A stretch of DNA of 64,000 nt from Incurvaria masculella (taxonomy: Eukaryota > Arthropoda > Insecta > Lepidoptera > Incurvariidae), in the NCBI GenBank assembly GCA_946894095.1, contig OX335651.1, forward strand, positions 18,188,501 to 18,252,500. Direction: 5' to 3'. This document shows positions 24,301 to 35,300 of the stretch, one piece after another (the stretch's first letter is position 1; every line of letters begins with the position of its first letter). The notes beneath the pieces are model-generated. The model worked only from the letters and a program-made list of their open reading frames with translations. It had not been told where the DNA came from and did no database searches. The translations under genes were made by a program, and so were the position numbers.

Positions 24301-27300
24301 GCAATGTTCATTAGCTGGGCAACTCCATTGATGGACACGCTAACTTACTACCCCAATGCCGGCGAGCAGTGGATGCGCTCGCACCTTCGCTGGCAGATGG
24401 CCACCGTGCTCTGTGCCATGAATGTCCCCGCATGCCGGACCGCAGCCACTGCACAATTCGTTAACCTGAGGGATAACAACGTGGAGTAAGTTATCGAAAC
24501 ACTTGTTTACGTCATACGTGAGAGATTTGAAAGATGTTTGAAAACAGAATAGATGGTATCGTACTCGCACCATGTTATCATCACCTGTGTTTTAATGTTT
24601 AGAATTTAATTATTATAACCAAAGACGTGTGCGTACGACGTTGTGTGCTAGAGGAGTTTACAGCTCTTAGGGCCGTTTCACCTACTGATTAGCTTAATCC
24701 CAACATGTTAAGGGCCTTAGCAGCTTGCAATCAATAAGTACAAGATAATCAGCAATTTCGTAACAAAGGCCCTTTAAGTGTTGATTAAAATAAATCAGCA
24801 CTTGGTGAAAACCAGGCTTAATCTGTCTTTACTTATAAAACAGTACTTTTACTGACTAACATGCAACGCACAGCGTAAACAGACATTGAAATTTAAGGAA
24901 ATGTTAAGGGAATATTCCTCGTACGCACTCTAAAATTAAACTAGGAAGAGATGTTTTTAAATTCCATTCCTAAAGGGGTTAACTAAAATCCGGAACTATT
25001 CATCTGTTCATCATTGATTTCTTTCAAAACAAAAGTAAGATGTTCAAAAAATATATGCTTGATATACTGTCGCATGCCCGTTTTAACCACCTCCAGCTAC
25101 AAAAATCCCAAAGTTATCTTGCAAAGTTAGTATGCAATGTAATCGAACGTAACTTTTAGATTTCCGAACCAATAAAAAAATATTAAAAATAGGGAAAAGT
25201 ATATGCAATATTTATAAAAGAGTTTCAGTAGCCTAATTAGAGTCCAATAAGTTAATAAGTATCCTAACTGCACATAGTCCAATAAGTTAATTGTTACATA
25301 CCTTTGAATGTTGTGAGTGCCTAACAAATATTTTTCACACCAGACTTTTTTGTTTGCGGCCGATTTTTCAATGGTCTGATAATCACTGAGATTACTATTT
25401 GACGAATTTATTTACGCAGCTATACTATCTGCCGATTGAAAAACAGTTGAATTTATTTGTAATTGGCTTTGTGTGTAAGCTGTTGGCGTGCTCCGCTCAG
25501 ACGAATGTCCAAAACGGAAGTTTTCTCTGAATCACTTGAAATAAGACGCGCGGGAGCGAGTTTCAGGGCAAAGACACTGCTTGCATACGTTATGGGAACC
25601 GTGTCTCTGTTCATCACAGAAATAACTAATATTTTCTTATCTATATTCTGCTTAATTTGAGTTTCAGCGACATCTACATTTAAAGAATTAAACAGATTTT
25701 GAAATGCTGCTTCCGGGAAATGTCACGACCAAACAATTTTTCAGATGATTGTCAAAATCGGATTATAATGCTTCAAATATAGATGTCACTGAAACTAAAA
25801 TTAATGAGATAACGGTAATGTATCCATTAATTTGAAAACAATGATTCTGATGTTATATTAAAATTTGCTCCATCCAGGTCATACATTATATAACTATACT
25901 ACTAACTAGGGTTCCGTACTATCGTACAAGATTTAACACAAAAATCACGTTTTTTGTATTGGGACCCCCCTTTAAGTTATATATTTTTTATTTAGTTTTT
26001 TGTTATGAAACTATGAAAATTTCAGCTACCTACCTATTACGATTCATGAGATACAGCCCCGTGACAGACGGACGGACGGACAGTGGAGATTAAGTAATAG
26101 GGTTCCGTTTTCACCCTTTGGGTACGGTGCCCTAAAAATGATCTTCTGTGCAGGGTACCGAACGACAGCCGCTCCTGGGTGTACTGCAACGCTCTGCGCG
26201 ATGGTACTGAGGCCGACTTCACCTTCCTGTGGAACCGCTTCCAAAACCATCATGTCTACACTGAGAAGATCCTGCTCCTAGAGAATCTCGGATGCACGCC
26301 GCATGCTGCGTCCCTAGCAACGTTCGTATACCTCTTGTCATCATGGTCATTGGATTCGTAATAGTTGAATTAAGATGGTTATACTAGCCAATTCGAATGA
26401 ATTGATTGTGTTAAGTTCCTGATCTCAATGGAATGAGAACTTAAAAAAAAACATGTACAATTCCAGCTAACGTTCTACCCAAACAGAAAGAAAAATGTTA
26501 CAGAAATTGATATTTTATGCATGGAAAAAATGTTTGAAGTCAGGTCTCAAATATCTTCTTTTTCAAGTTTGCGGCTTATATTGATTGAATATAAAAACCG
26601 GTTTCACGCGTTATGCGGGTTGGTTACATTTAGAACGAATTATTTCGAGCTGCTCTCGGTGCGACGTCGGGCTCTGGCTATCTCGTTTTAATCGCAAAAA
26701 TTGGTCCAAAATGTTTAGGTATGAGGATGCTCTTAAATCAAAAAATAAATAAAACTAGTGGCTATCTGAGTTGTAGACCTCGCAAGTATGTCTTTTTAAA
26801 CATATTTTTTTTTCTAGAACTGGCTTCACTAAAAAAATCTAGATGAATATCGAACCGGCTTACAAAATTTCACGAGATTCGCTTGAGAAATACGACCTGT
26901 AGAGGAGAAAAATCGGACTGACATACCACATTTAAACACTTCACAATTACTACGCAATAAAAAAAAACTAAAATTGGCTCGACATGAAAAATCTATAAAA
27001 AAATCAAACCTGCTTGCAAAATTTCATGCGAATCTGTTGAAAAATGCGACCTGTAGAACATTTTTTAATGAAAAATAAGGGTGTAAATTATTACCAAAAA
27101 TACAATTGTTAGGCGTTCCTGAAAAGTACAGGCATTTACTAAAAGAACATTAATAATGTGCAGTAATGGAACTAGTTTTTATAAATTGTCGTTTATGTAC
27201 ACTTAGTAACGTCATTTTTCTTCTTTTCCCCGATACTTAGTGGACCCGTTTTACATATAGTAGTGCCAATTTTTCAGAAATGTATCCTAGCTCATCATAT

Positions 27301-29177
27301 TGCATTATTCCCTAACAATGTTCATTATTCTCTGCTGATAAAAGATCTCCAAGTGTAGACCTCATCTACTCCATGACGTAAAGAATACCTCTTCTCTCTC
27401 CATGTTTGCTTGGATCTCCGTTTAAAACCAAATATAATCCTTATAAAAGCATTACTTTGCTACAATAATATTTTTTCCAGTTTCCTTAACGGCATCACCG
27501 CCGTCAACACCTTAGTCCGGCCGCAGGACTACACTACCGCCTTCAACTCGGCTGTCACCGGCAATGAACAAAACACACAGACTGTCTTCACTTGGGTCCA
27601 GAACAACTTTGCTTTAATGTACAACGCGTAAGTTTACCTTTACCTTTTAGTTGAGCTTCAAGAAAGCAACCATATTGGTTATACCGTAACAACGTAGTTT
27701 ACTAATCATTTGAAAAACACTGTTCCGATTTGCTTGATATTTGGTATCTAATATTCTACAATAAATATCTGTGTCTGCACGTTTTTGTTTTGCAGAAAAA
27801 TCTAAAGCAAATCAAAAACAGGCAAAAGAAAATCTTCATACAAATTTTATTAACTCTGTTGTGTGACACAGGATATTTTTTTCGAAAAAACAAACACTTG
27901 CAGACATAGATATTGGTTGCCTGATATTAAGTCCCAAATATCAAGCAATTTTGCACTATACTTTCTTTTGTAAATTGTTTTTTTTTTGTGGCGTAATAAA
28001 GAATTTTCAATCAATCAATCAAATTGGAATAGTGGTTTTCAAATTATTAGTAAACTACGTTTGTATGTGGAGCGTAATTTTCTGATGCTTACGGGCCCAC
28101 CTTAAGCTTACGAATGAAAGAATGTCATAGTATATTTTCATTTCAGATTCGCCAACGTGGCTACACCACTTTCGTACATTTCTAACCGTCTTTTGACCGA
28201 CATAGAAATCAACCAGGTGAGTGACATATTACTTCTACATAACAGAACGGGCTGTAACATTATTGTTATATTTTAAATATCGATATTATATAAAATGTAA
28301 CACTTGACTATGGGGGAATATCCAAAGATTTCGGGTTTTATTTTATTGTCAACCTTCAAATTATATATTATTTCATCAAGCAAAACATTCAAAAAGTTGG
28401 CAAAAAAAATATTATGTCAGCAAGGGATAAAAAAACAATGATTCGCATTTATTGCATTATATGAATATTATTGATTCGTATTATTTGAAATTTAGGGCAT
28501 TAAATATACCTGCCGACCTTTAAAATAGTATTGTTGTATATGGAGAGAATAAAGTTAACCATGTGAATGTTGTTGTCTCGAAAACCAACAATAATACAAG
28601 ATGTAAACAAAATATCACGATTGAAATTCTTGATTACCAACAAAAGAGTAAATAAACATAATCTAAGATACGAACATGGAAATCCTGAAAAGAAAAGTAG
28701 AAATGAAGCAACCATGAAAATCATCTTGCAAACCAAGGGGGTTACAAATATTCAAGTCGTTTTTATGTTAGAAACCCAGGACTGCTTACAATTCAATGCA
28801 TTTATCAAATGAACTTCCATAACACAACTAATCGTATTCGTGCCTTTCAGTTCTTGGCGTGGGCGCAGACCAACCAGGCCAACCTCGGAATTGCCTACAA
28901 CAACGTCGTCAACAACGCCGAGGACACGCGCGCCCTGATCACCTGGACCACGTCCGTCTCCGCCGACGTCAGCGACTACCTGGAGAACGGCTACCAGGCC
29001 GACGTGACCACGACGGTGGCGCCGCCCGCGGCGACCGACGCCCCGACCACGGTCCTCCCGCCCGTCGTGGCGCCGCCGGTCGTGCCCGACGACGACGGTG
29101 GCGCGGCGGCAGCGGTTGCGTCAACCTTCCTCACTGTGGGCCTAGCGTTGGCTGCCGCAGTACTTACTAGAGGCTAG
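16409..29177 (+). CDS. Aminopeptidase N, GPI-anchored (APN gene A)
   Basis: M1 zinc aminopeptidase, 988 aa, predicted on the outer face of midgut cells, removing N-terminal residues from peptides. Exons: 16409-16914, 17749-17910, 18478-18795, 19048-19231, 19379-19617, 20608-20800, 21606-21795, 22271-22371, 22901-23077, 24301-24485, 26154-26321, 27481-27627, 28147-28216, 28851-29177; all phases join. The ATG follows an AG acceptor (tatcgcag), so an upstream noncoding exon is likely. Residues 1-19 form a signal peptide; GAMEN is at 318-322, HEIAH at 354-358 with Glu377 completing the zinc site, and catalytic Tyr440 lies in ITYNKGA. An ERAP1_C-type domain follows, with paired Cys ([18 protein letters not shown]). 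The C-terminus has a Thr/Pro stalk ([20 protein letters not shown]) and a hydrophobic GPI tail. AATAAA is at 29563. Close paralogue of gene B. Its subclass among lepidopteran APNs is not assigned. Confidence 0.95.
17049..17589. mobile_element. TTAA-flanked MITE, copy 1 (intron 1 of gene A)
   Basis: About 541 bp with inverted ends: TTAAGGTGGCCCAACCCGG at the left, and the reverse complement of CGGGATGGGCCACCTTAA at the right. TTAA flanks suggest a piggyBac-type target. Copies 2 and 3 lie at 42080-42629 and 49943-50487, in introns of genes B and C. No transposase is encoded. Confidence 0.85.
18150..18366 (-). mobile_element. LINE 3' UTR fragment with (TA)n
   Basis: The minus strand matches the 3' region of the LINE at 32925-34122 (ctacctacgaatatat, aaaggtcggctggaagaaat, ggataagcccgcctttgcgc). 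A (ta)n run sits at 18340-18366. It is in intron 2 of gene A. Confidence 0.75.
20107..20508 (-). mobile_element. SINE with 5S rRNA-like head
   Basis: On the minus strand it begins cagcctcagtggcccagtgg, then carries ctccgaagttaagcaacg and cttggatgggtgacc, which match conserved eukaryotic 5S rRNA segments. Next comes the same body as the tRNA-headed SINEs (ggttggtaccatcgcattg, ccatccagttcaatgtagcc, cctggcatggcacctag). It ends in an AT-rich tail. A second copy is at 61381-61771. It is in intron 5 of gene A. A partial + strand SINE body lies just upstream at about 19930-20070. Confidence 0.85.
23115..23600 (-). mobile_element. 5'-truncated retroelement 3' end
   Basis: The minus strand contains ttctttccagttcttcttcgctg and ends in a (caata)n tail (+ strand attgtattgtattgt at about 23120). 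The 43020-43215 segment (+) shares ttcttgccagttcttcttcgctg. Probably the 3' region of a non-LTR element; it lies in intron 9 of gene A. Confidence 0.55.
24665..24825. mobile_element. Short MITE
   Basis: Inverted ends: gccgtttcacctactgatta on the left, and aatcagcacttggtgaaaac on the right. About 160 bp, in intron 10 of gene A. Confidence 0.5.
25655..25800. mobile_element. Short MITE (relative at about 60590-60715)
   Basis: Ends gtttcagcgacatctacatt and tagatgtcactgaaact are inverted. The interior ggaaatgtcacgaccaaac matches cgaatgtcacgaccaaaa at about 60629. It is in intron 10 of gene A. Confidence 0.6.
25907..26138 (+). repeat. Dispersed (GGAC)n repeat abutting an exon
   Basis: Carries gggttccgtactatcgtac, a short (gacg)n run and the ending gggtacggtgccctaaaaat. 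It stops about 15 bp before the acceptor of gene A exon 11 (26154), so it supplies much of the region where the branch point must lie. Confidence 0.8.
27690..28106. mobile_element. Foldback MITE carrying a nested LINE tail
   Basis: The left arm (acgtagtttactaatcattt, ctgtgtctgcacgt) and right arm (acttgcagacatagat, attattagtaaactacg) are inverted. The right arm is split at about 27952-28020 by gcactatactttcttttgta and a tail of (caat)n, the 3' end of the LINE family seen at 32925-34122. It is in intron 12 of gene A. Confidence 0.8.
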
Positions 29178-29860
29178 TTAAAGATGCTGGAGAGTAATAT
29201 AAATATCTGTACAGTTCTTTTTTAAGTCAAGCGTCATAAATGTTATCGTAAAGTAAGACCTCGTGCCTGGTTATTTTCAAAGTTTTTTTTAAGATTTGTG
29301 ATTGTAATTTAGGAATTCTGCAACTTTCCTGGGACATGTATACAGTTAACTCACAAATAATTATTGTCTTCCAAGCATTTATTAAAGCAATAGCAGTAGT
29401 CGTCAGAGTGAACTTTTCAAAACTTAGTACGGTATTTGCACCGGACTACATACAAAAACCAGTTTAATCCGACCTTGATACGCGTACTTAAGTTAGTCCG
29501 TCCACTCTGAATACTGCTGTAAGTCTTCATGGTAACTTTTTATAAATAGTTTGTTGATAGTCAATAAATAATGTTTATTAAAAACAAAATGGGCATGAAA
29601 AAATGTTGGCTTTATTTTGGGTTATTAATTAATGCGTGACAATATGTAGGAATCTATAGTTAGTAACACCTATATATTTCAAGAATTTTTTTTATTCAAT
29701 TGTGTCAAGACTAACTCATCGAATCCTTCCTCTCCACATCTCCGCAATTTTAGGCCCGCGTCACTATTAGTTATTCTGTGCCCGCGTCCACTGCCAGAGC
29801 CACCATATTACTGTTGTTCAGAATAACGATGTACATAATCGGCATCAACTCAATCGTTTG
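29178..29860. other. 3' flank of gene A
   Basis: Contains the likely polyadenylation signal AATAAA at 29563-29568, about 390 bp after the stop codon. Beyond it is AT-rich sequence with no recognised gene. Confidence 0.55.
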
Positions 29861-29862
29861 AT

Positions 29863-30227
29863 TTGTATTTTTTTTATGTGGCCAGACATGGATGTCTAAT
29901 AGGTACCACACAAACCGTCATAATATTAGCCCAACATACCGCATTTTCGAATTAATTAGGTGCCATGCCAGGTCCTCCCCTTTATGAGCATGGCTACAAT
30001 AAACTGGATGAAGAACATGGAACATCTTTTCATCCAATGCGTTGGTGCCAACCCGAGCGGGCTTAATCCTACTACCTAGTAGGGGAAGGCGACCTACAGT
30101 TTTACATAATTTAAAAACCATGGAATAGCACGCATTCATGCAGAAATACACTTGAACGTGGCGGGGATCGAACCCATGTCCTCTGGCATTAAAGAAAAAT
30201 CTCCCTGACTTTGAGCTACGATACAGA
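29863..30227 (-). mobile_element. tRNA-headed SINE
   Basis: The minus strand begins near gtagctcaaagtcaggg and carries gggttcgatccccgcc, a canonical B box (about 30159-30174). The usual SINE body follows (tggcacctaattaattcg, ggtattagacatcc). It ends at the T-run at 29863. Confidence 0.75.
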
Positions 30228-30289
30228 ACGGACGAAAGGATTCTTCAATGAAACTAAACATATTTTGTTATACAATTGTGTATTAAATA

Positions 30290-31000
30290 ACAATATATAC
30301 CCAATTATGAGGATTTCACCCGAATCGTTTATTCATCTCCTGGTTTCCATCTCACATGGGATGGTCGATGCTCTCGAAAATTATGACGAAGGTATGGAAA
30401 TCGGGCTGGATATCGCAAAACCGTTTGACCGGATCTGGCACTAGGAACTGCTTTTCATGCGGCCCTCCTGCGACCTACCCCCTATATGTGTGACTGGAAC
30501 GCCAACTTTCTGCATGGCAGCAAAATAATAGTCTTGGATGACGGTGGTTGCTTCAAAGTAATATCTGTTTGCTGGTGTACCACAAGGCTCCATACTGCGT
30601 CCAACCCCTTTTGCTGCTGTAAATAAATTATATGTTCGATGTAAGCGACATCGATTGCTACACAGACGACATCATGGCGCTTGCCAGGTACATCAGTTAT
30701 CTAACCGCAAGCTGGGCTGACGTGGAGGAGGACTGGTGGCGCTTCGATGTTACATACGTTTTCGGATGGGGGTCTCCATAATGTCATCTAGTTTAATGCG
30801 AGCAAGACAAGTCAGTACAGCTTGGACCTTCCAGGGTACAATCGTTTCATATCAAATGTATACACTGCAAAGCGAAGATATTCCTAAGTCCCTTTTAGTC
30901 TATGGATGGCGTCAGCATAACAAAAAGAGATCTTAAATTTGTCTCTTTTTCCAGTGTATAGATTTGAGAGGAAATGGCTGTACAACTCTGAGTATTGGTG
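30290..31000 (+). pseudogene. Non-LTR retrotransposon RT relic
   Basis: Translation in shifting frames gives ALENYDEGMEIGLDIAKPFDRIWH, with only the last 14 residues close to the family AKAFDRVWH motif, then AGVPQGSILRP, the R1/Jockey-type GVPQGS(V/I)L motif, then a short CYTDD-like region (gctacacagacgac). Stops and frameshifts are frequent. It is a dead copy in the A-B intergenic region. Confidence 0.75.
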
Positions 31001-31599
31001 ATTACCTACCTTTGACCTAAGCTTCCGACGCCAAATCGAGGATAAAGTCGAGTATGCCCGACCCTGCAGGTCTAGATTAATAAAATCTTATGTGGTGTTT
31101 ACCTGTGATTATACTGCCTGTGTTTATACACGTTTTTGAGTGGACCCTGCTGGTGAATCTGAAATAAGTAAATAAGCTCTCCTGCATAAAAAGGTGGGAG
31201 TTAAAAATAGCGTGCATCTGTATTTTACACAGACCTAGCATAGCGCGCTGTATGTACAAGACAAACAAAGTGTGGGAGTGAGACGTCAACTAAAGTACCA
31301 CCATCAAGAGTTAGAGGGAGATGGAACACATCTGCCCGATGAGACAACTTCTCAAATCGTTATCAGTACATTGGAGTCGCGCTCATGGAATTTGAAATGT
31401 ATTTTTTTATGAAATCTTTATGATTTAACGCACGAAAGCACGGTGCATTTGTAATTTTTTAAGTAAACGGGAGTATAAAACCCGGACTAAAAACAATGTT
31501 TTATGGTAAATAAGGGGTGACCAATCGACTACCCCGCGGCGTCCGACCCACCAACTCCGAAGCGATGTAGTCTCTTTCTGTGCTCTATTCCAAGGAATG

Positions 31600-31745
31600 T
31601 GATATGTATGTATGACACATTAATCAAAGAAAGATCCCTGTAAAAAGAACTACGTTACGAATATACTGCAAGGCTGGACCCGAACCAGCAAAACATACCA
31701 TTCGCAGGTATTGCGTCTACCAATTTCGCCACCTGCCGTAAACCC
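31600..31745 (-). mobile_element. SINE with tRNA-Leu-like head
   Basis: The minus strand reads ggtggcgaaattggtagacg, then aatacctgcgaatggtat (5-bp stem with 7-nt loop), then gctggttcgggtccagcc (T-arm). It resembles the start of bacterial or organellar tRNA-Leu more than a cytosolic insect tRNA. Relatives are at 55-300, 38205-38330 and 41300-41455. Confidence 0.7.
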
Positions 31746-31856
31746 ATAATTTGGAATTCTCCTACAGTCCCTCTTCCCGTAATCAATGCCAAGTATTTAA
31801 GATTATACCTACATATATTTATTTAACGCTATACCTGCATTACGGACCTTGACTGC

Positions 31857-32011
31857 AAAGATTGAACATTCAAACATATTGCCATCGTCACCGAAATCGT
31901 AAAATCGACGTACACGCTTAGTACGAAACAGTCAACCTAGGACCGGCTCTAGCGTCTGAAACCAAATACGATTTTGGTGACGACGGCAATATGTTTGAAT
32001 GTTCAATCTTC
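31857..32011. mobile_element. MITE with 42-bp inverted arms, upstream of gene B
   Basis: The left arm (attgaacattcaaacatatt, gccatcgtcaccgaaatcgta) is repeated inverted at the right (tacgattttggtgacgacgg, caatatgtttgaatgttcaat). The centre is about 65 bp. It ends about 210 bp before the probable first noncoding exon of gene B. Confidence 0.8.
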
Positions 32012-32184
32012 CAAAAAGTATTTTTTGATGTGTATTATAAAATGCATCCCATGAGTTTTGAACGGTATGGCTTATGGACTTTAAGATGCGTCGCCCTCAT
32101 AGCTACTACTATCAGACCCGTAGTTAGCTTATAACATTTTTTTATCATGGTACCAAACGGCCATTATCGTCGGAGATAATTTTG

Positions 32185-32248
32185 TTTGATAAATAAAATC
32201 GAATTCGTATTGCATTCGAGGTGGCCTGGGAGAAGAAACAACATCAAT
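32185..32248 (+). promoter_or_regulatory. Probable promoter and noncoding first exon of gene B
   Basis: An AT-rich box (gataaataaaat, about 32187) precedes a short segment ending acatcaat|gtgagt at 32248. The coding ATG at 32393 follows directly after an AG acceptor, so a noncoding exon must lie upstream. The same layout (tacatcaat|gtaagt at 46180, ATG after AG at 46391) is seen in gene C, which supports the call. The transcription start itself is a guess. Confidence 0.45.
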
Positions 32249-32392
32249 GTGAGTATACATTTATTGTGTTTGTAATTTTTCTGGTTACTTTCAATGATGT
32301 TGTAGACGTTGCTTTCCTGTTTGATTTTGACTTAGGTTAAATGCTATTAACACAATGTAAACAATTATTAAGTAACACATTTAAATTTACAG

Positions 32393-35300
32393 ATGTCTCC
32401 GGCTGAATTGTTTCTTCTGGTGATTGCGTTTACAAGTGCTCTCCACGTTGACAGCAGCTTGTCTGTTGAGAACACTAACGTCATTGCCGAAGATATCGCT
32501 TTCCTAAACGAGTCGCCCCACAGACTGCCAAATACCACGTCACCCAGGCACTATAAACTCACGGTGCGACCTGACTTCGATAACTTCCAATGTTCCGGCC
32601 AAGTCATCATTCAAGTAGTGGCTCATCAGGACGGTGTCAACCAGATTGTCTTGCATTCTGAAGACCTTAACCTCATATCCATTACCGTCATTTATAACGA
32701 TGTCAACATATTGGAAAGTAGCTCCACAGATGATTACAATATGCTCCACTTGAATCTCAATACTGACATGGTCTACAATCCTGTTCAAGAAGCAGTATAC
32801 GTTATAACAATTGACTTCAATGCTCCCTTGAGAAGCGATTTGCGCGGTTTCTATAGAAGTTGGTATAACGACTTCAACGAAATAAGGTAAGATAAAAACA
32901 ATCACTATACTAATGTATTCAAAACGTGTAGACCATGCATGGCTGATCTTATCCGAGGATATCATACAATAATTAACCCTAAGAAATCTCAGGCAATGAT
33001 TGTTGGGGGCAAACGGTTGATGTCTAAGATAGATAGCTCATAGTTGCCTGAAGTAGTTTATAATGGTACAGTAATTCCATACACTAAAACCGTAAAAAAC
33101 CTCGGTATTATTATGGATCAAACTCTGTCATGGCAAGCGCAGGTAGGTGAGGTCAGTCGAAAGATTTATGCTGCTGCGCATTCTCTCAAGAGGTTTCAGA
33201 ATCTTCTCCCCGTGTCCACCAAAATTACATTAGCTCAGTCACTACTCCTCCCTATTCTTGACTATGCAGATATTTGTTACCTAGATGTTAACGAGGAACT
33301 TCTCGATAAACTTGAACGGTTGCAAAATATGTGTATACGGTTCATATTTGGACTACGCAAATATGATCATGTTTCTGACTTTCGCAAACGTCTCAAGTGG
33401 CTCCCTATCCGTCTTCGAAGAAACTCTCACATCCTCAACCTACTATATTCGTGCATCTACAACTCGTCTGCTCCTGATTACCTTTCATCCCGTTTTACAT
33501 TTCTGTCCTCCCATGGTATCCCTTTACGGTCCAGTAATACAAACATACTGACTATATCTTCTCACAAAAGTTCCTATTTGTCTAAATCTTTCACAATTCA
33601 GGCAGCACGACTGTGGAAAACGCTACCCGACGCTGTCCGTCAGTCTGAATCACTTCCCACTTTTAAAATAAGGTTACACGCATATTATCTCAGCCAGTGT
33701 AGCGCTAATATTTAGGGCTAGATGTATATTAAATAAAAACATATTTACATACACACCATATGTATGATGTATGTATTATATATATATATATATATTTATA
33801 TGCAATATTATATATGTAGGTTTATTGTTATAATATTTTTAAGTAAGTTTATTACATAACTAATGTATGTATGTATGTACCAAATGATTACTTAGTTTTA
33901 GGTTAATACTCAAAGTAACAAACCAAACCTACCGCCACTACCTACGAATATATACCTATTAAATTTCTCAAACGCCCAAAGGTCGGCTGGAAGAAATCTC
34001 TTCGAGGGATAAGCCCGCCTTTGCGCCCCACTTATGTTGTTTTTGCACTATACTTTCTTTTGTAAATTGTTTTTTTTGTGGCGTAATAAAGAATTTTCAA
34101 TCAATCAATCAATCAATCAATTTCAACTGCAAATGTATCGAAGTAATTTCACAATATTTTTGTTATGTGATACAACCATGTCTTAACAATTTCGGGATTT
34201 TTTATTTTGCTTGTGCTATGAAACCTCGCTTCTTGTCAAATTTAATTATACATATAGGTTCTGACTTATTTGTGAGTATCAAAATATGTGACACAAATAT
34301 CCTTCACTTTCACTTTGACCTTCACTTTTTTAAGCTCCAGGGCATTTGTCCTTTTGTGTATGGGAACCCTAAAAATATGAGGAAATGAGGAGGTATTGCG
34401 AGAGTCCTCCTTACTAGGAACCACCTCTAAGTAAGTAGTGAACTATGCAAACATTAGGCTTAAAACACTTACCCCATTTTCACCATTTGATAACTAAAAT
34501 GTTTTTAAATTATAAGGAACGGCTTGAATTCATTATTCACGGGTCTTGACATAAATACTACTATGTAAGGATAAGACACCACTTTGTCGCCAGACAGCCG
34601 CTCGCTATCGTCATGCGCCTGTGTCTCGCGTCCTGCTAGCCGCAATATGCTATACCGCAATATGCTATACCGCAATATGCTATACCGCAATATGCGACAA
34701 AATTCTATGAAAGGGCAAATCCTTACCTTTTACATAGCTGTTAACGGGTATATTTTTAACCGACTTCAAAAAAGGAGGACGTTCTCAATTCGTCTGTATG
34801 TTTTTTTATGTTTGTTACCTCATAACTTTTGCCTGGGTGAACCGATTTTGATGATTATTTTTTTTAATGAAAGCAAGTGCTTCCCAATTTGGTTAAGTTC
34901 TGACAATGATATCCATGAGAAAATCATATAAGTCTTAAATTTGTATTAAGATGTGTACGACAAATGGACGAATAACTCAATATAACGTCAACCGATTTCG
35001 GTGATTCATTTTTTATTGGAAAGGAAGTGTACAAATTAGTAAGTTTACTTCTGATTCACTTCAAATAAACAAATAAAAAAAATACAAAAAAAAAATAACC
35101 GACTTCAAAGAAAAAGCACTAAAAAGTAACAAGAAATTGCCATTTTTGTAGTTACGATTTTTGTTATTTTTTCAGTTGGTGTTTATTGCTTTTTTTTAAG
35201 TCGGTTATTTTTTTTTGTTAAATTTTGTTATTATTGTGTCCATGGGTCATAAGTTTTGTATTTAGAAGAAGTTCTACAATTGTAATGCCAAGAAAAAAAA

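Noticed and set aside
33044..33715. Host gene inside intron 1 of gene B
   Set aside because: The protein is the C-terminal part of a LINE ORF2, followed by a (caat)n tail typical of retrotransposition.
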